From positions 1 through 42,713 of the forward strand of contig NZ_JAPJPG010000013.1 of assembly GCF_030825785.1 (NCBI RefSeq): a stretch of DNA of 42,713 bases, given 5' to 3'. The notes under the pieces were generated by a model that searched no databases, was not told where the DNA came from, and saw only the letters and a list, made by a program, of their open reading frames with translations. The position numbers and the translations under genes are program-made. Of this stretch, positions 41,448-42,713 are shown in pieces. The DNA comes from Anaerococcus sp. (GTDB taxonomy: Bacteria; Bacillota; Clostridia; Tissierellales; Peptoniphilaceae). Every line of letters starts with the position of its first letter. The stretch's first letter is position 1.

Positions 41448-42164
41448 ATGGAAAAACTTAAACAAATACAAAAGAATTTCCAAATAAACGGAGCTTTCTT
41501 AAAATATATTGCATTTATTTCAATGTTTATCGACCATTTTAACAAGGCAATCATAACGCCAAAACTAAATTACCAAGAGCCTCTAGTTACCATATCTACC
41601 ATATTTGATATAATGGGACGAATCGCCTTTCCGATTTTTGCATTTATGATTGTAGAAGGCTTTTATAAAACTAAATCTAGAGGAAAATATCTAAGAAATC
41701 TTTTGATTTTCGCCATAATATCAGAAATTCCCTACGATATGTTCCAATCAAAAGTTTTTATAAATAATAGGTCACAAAATATAATGTGGGCGCTCGCCCT
41801 TGGACTTTTGACCCTGATAATTGTCGATAAATTAAAAGAAAAAATCAAAAATAAATACGCCTGGCTTATTCTTTCCATATTAATAGTAGGAGTAAATGCC
41901 ATAATTGCAACTCTTCTATCCTTTGACTACGATTATTATTCCATAATAATAATCTTTATCCTCTACCTTTTCTACGACAAAAGATTGGTAGGAAGCGTTA
42001 TTTCATATCTTGTGATAATAAAAGAAGTTTATGCAATTTTGGGATTTGCTGTAATTAATTTTTATAATGGAGAAAAAGGAAGGCAAAATAAATTGTTCAA
42101 TTATTTGTTCTATCCCGTGCATTTGTTGATACTTGGGATTTTTAGGTTTTTCTTGGATATATAG
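41448..42164 (+). CDS. TraX-family membrane protein
   Basis: 238 residues, about six to seven membrane helices. Family motifs: LKYIAFISMFIDH near the start, GRIAFPIFAFMIVEGF, KYLRNLLIFAIISEIPYD and the C-terminal YNGEKGRQNKLFNYLFYPVH. F-plasmid TraX acetylates pilin, but chromosomal TraX homologues are common in Firmicutes and are acyltransferase-like membrane proteins of unknown target. No conjugation genes are nearby. AAGGAG precedes the ATG by 7 nt. Confidence 0.9.
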   Translation: MEKLKQIQKNFQINGAFLKYIAFISMFIDHFNKAIITPKLNYQEPLVTISTIFDIMGRIAFPIFAFMIVEGFYKTKSRGKYLRNLLIFAIISEIPYDMFQSKVFINNRSQNIMWALALGLLTLIIVDKLKEKIKNKYAWLILSILIVGVNAIIATLLSFDYDYYSIIIIFILYLFYDKRLVGSVISYLVIIKEVYAILGFAVINFYNGEKGRQNKLFNYLFYPVHLLILGIFRFFLDI

Positions 42165-42461
42165 TTTGAGAAAAATTTAAAATATGGTAAAGAAAAGTAT
42201 TATTAAGTTAAGTCCATAATATTGTGTAAAATTTACTAATACAATATTTACTATTTCATTCTAATATGTAATTTAGATGATGTTAGGATGTCCTCATTAA
42301 TATCAATGAGGACATCCTAAAGCCTACGGGCTAGTTATTAATCTAGTAGCTGAATCTTCATTTGGAAATATTCCGATTAATTTCTCTCGTCATCTAAATC
42401 CCCAATTTATTCTTTCTAAATAATTGGTCAATAATATAATGTAGTTGCATAAATGGAGCTA
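42165..42461. other. Region between convergent traX and partial HEPN-like gene
   Basis: About 300 bp, AT-rich. The only clear feature is the long hairpin at 42283-42320, directly followed by a minor AGCC-TACG-GGCT hairpin. Nothing else is recognised. Confidence 0.6.
42283..42320. repeat. Perfect 16-bp inverted repeat with 6-nt loop
   Basis: TTAGGATGTCCTCATT (42283-42298), loop AATATC, AATGAGGACATCCTAA (42305-42320). No T-run follows on either strand, so it is not a standard intrinsic terminator, though it lies between convergent genes. Confidence 0.85.
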
Positions 42462-42713
42462 TTATATAACTTTCATTTCCTTCAATCTATGTGTTAGTTC
42501 TTTATCTATTTCTTTAATAAATTTCTTAAATATATTTACGATCTTTCCAACATCATCACTAGTTATGTTCGGATATTTATTTTGATGTGCTACTCTGTTT
42601 CTATAATTAACAAATTCATTATACTTATCTTTAAACGATACATCTTCTGAAAAATCATCGATTAATTGAGGAATACTAAAATTATTATATTTTTCATCCT
42701 CTATGTCTATTTC
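42462..42713 (-). CDS. C-terminal end of a HEPN-like domain protein (5' part outside window)
   Basis: The last 83 codons of a minus-strand gene, open to the right edge and ending at TAA 42462. Segment KYNEFVNYRNRVAHQNKYPN contains R-x4-H in the form RNRVAH, the usual active-site pattern of HEPN ribonucleases, with flanking helices (DVGKIVNIFKKFIKEIDKEL). Many HEPN proteins are toxins or phage-defence effectors, while others are inactive RNA binders. The start and any partner gene lie outside the window, so the function is open. Confidence 0.6.
   Translation of the reverse strand, partial: EIDIEDEKYNNFSIPQLIDDFSEDVSFKDKYNEFVNYRNRVAHQNKYPNITSDDVGKIVNIFKKFIKEIDKELTHRLKEMKVI

Noticed and set aside
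41448..42164. Conjugative element suggested by traX
   Set aside because: No relaxase, coupling protein or type IV secretion gene is near; chromosomal TraX homologues are common.
1..42713. CRISPR array, tRNA or rRNA genes
   Set aside because: No regularly spaced direct repeats, no tRNA cloverleaf motifs (GGTTCRANNCC) and no rRNA signatures were noticed on reading; a tRNAscan/CRISPR search was not possible.

Overview
This window looks like chromosome of a low-GC, Gram-positive, purine-fermenting anaerobe. A member of the Gram-positive anaerobic cocci (Anaerococcus/Peptoniphilus type, Peptoniphilaceae) fits best; the genus is an inference. The clues are strong AGGAGG ribosome binding sites, a YSIRK-type surface adhesin, an ECF transporter module, and an NCS2/XDH/YgeW-YgeX-YgeY-YgfK-SsnA gene set. 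Almost all large genes lie on the minus strand; exceptions are brnQ, the gntR regulator, asnA, a small toxin-like ORF and traX.

Layout from left to right. (1) 1-4257: 5' part of a very large cell-wall adhesin gene, read leftwards off the window. It is interrupted by one in-frame TAG after codon 85, although the frame then stays open for 1333 codons. (2) 4814-6139 brnQ, convergent with recQ (6215-7999) across a shared terminator. (3) 8000-8859: a gene-free block holding two head-to-head copies of a structured repeat family that recurs at 16.3 kb and 40.8 kb. (4) 8860-16096: one tightly packed minus-strand operon, rlmL-like - L,D-transpeptidase - ecfA1 - ecfA2 - ecfT - truA - small membrane protein - DUF4097 protein. 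Its promoter appears to give a leaderless rlmL message, and the second gene appears to start at ATT. (5) 16610-32223: purine degradation in three transcription units. These are ygeX-ygeW-ygeY-arcC-ygfK-ssnA-NCS2; a second NCS2 permease with its own palindrome-controlled promoter; and xdhA-xdhB-xdhC. A divergent FCD-type GntR regulator (32421) sits at the head, facing a consensus promoter whose start site is covered by a 12-bp palindrome. (6) 33499-39347: a molybdenum operon modA-modB-modC-moaA-moaC-MOSC-MoeA-like-mogA. (7) 39489 asnA, a third full repeat copy, a 55-codon hydrophobic ORF that may be a type I toxin with an antisense RNA, traX, and the C-terminal end of a HEPN-like gene entering from the right edge.

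How the parts fit: the NCS2 permeases import urate/xanthine. The molybdenum operon imports molybdate and makes part of the cofactor needed by the XDH-family hydroxylase. YgfK, SsnA, YgeY, YgeW and carbamate kinase are the signature genes of anaerobic urate/purine breakdown. YgeX splits 2,3-diaminopropionate to pyruvate and ammonia, and carbamate kinase recovers ATP from carbamoyl phosphate. The hydantoinase/dihydropyrimidinase (hyuA/hydA) usually found with this set is not in the window, and YgfK lacks the NAD(P)H-binding module expected of its GltD-like half.

Most notable for follow-up: the repeat family, whose core hairpin has compensatory base changes around invariant tandem G-A pairs; the interrupted adhesin; the shortened YgfK; the palindromic operators at the purine promoters; and the toxin-like ORF with an apparent antisense RNA. 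All calls come from reading the sequence; no database search was run.
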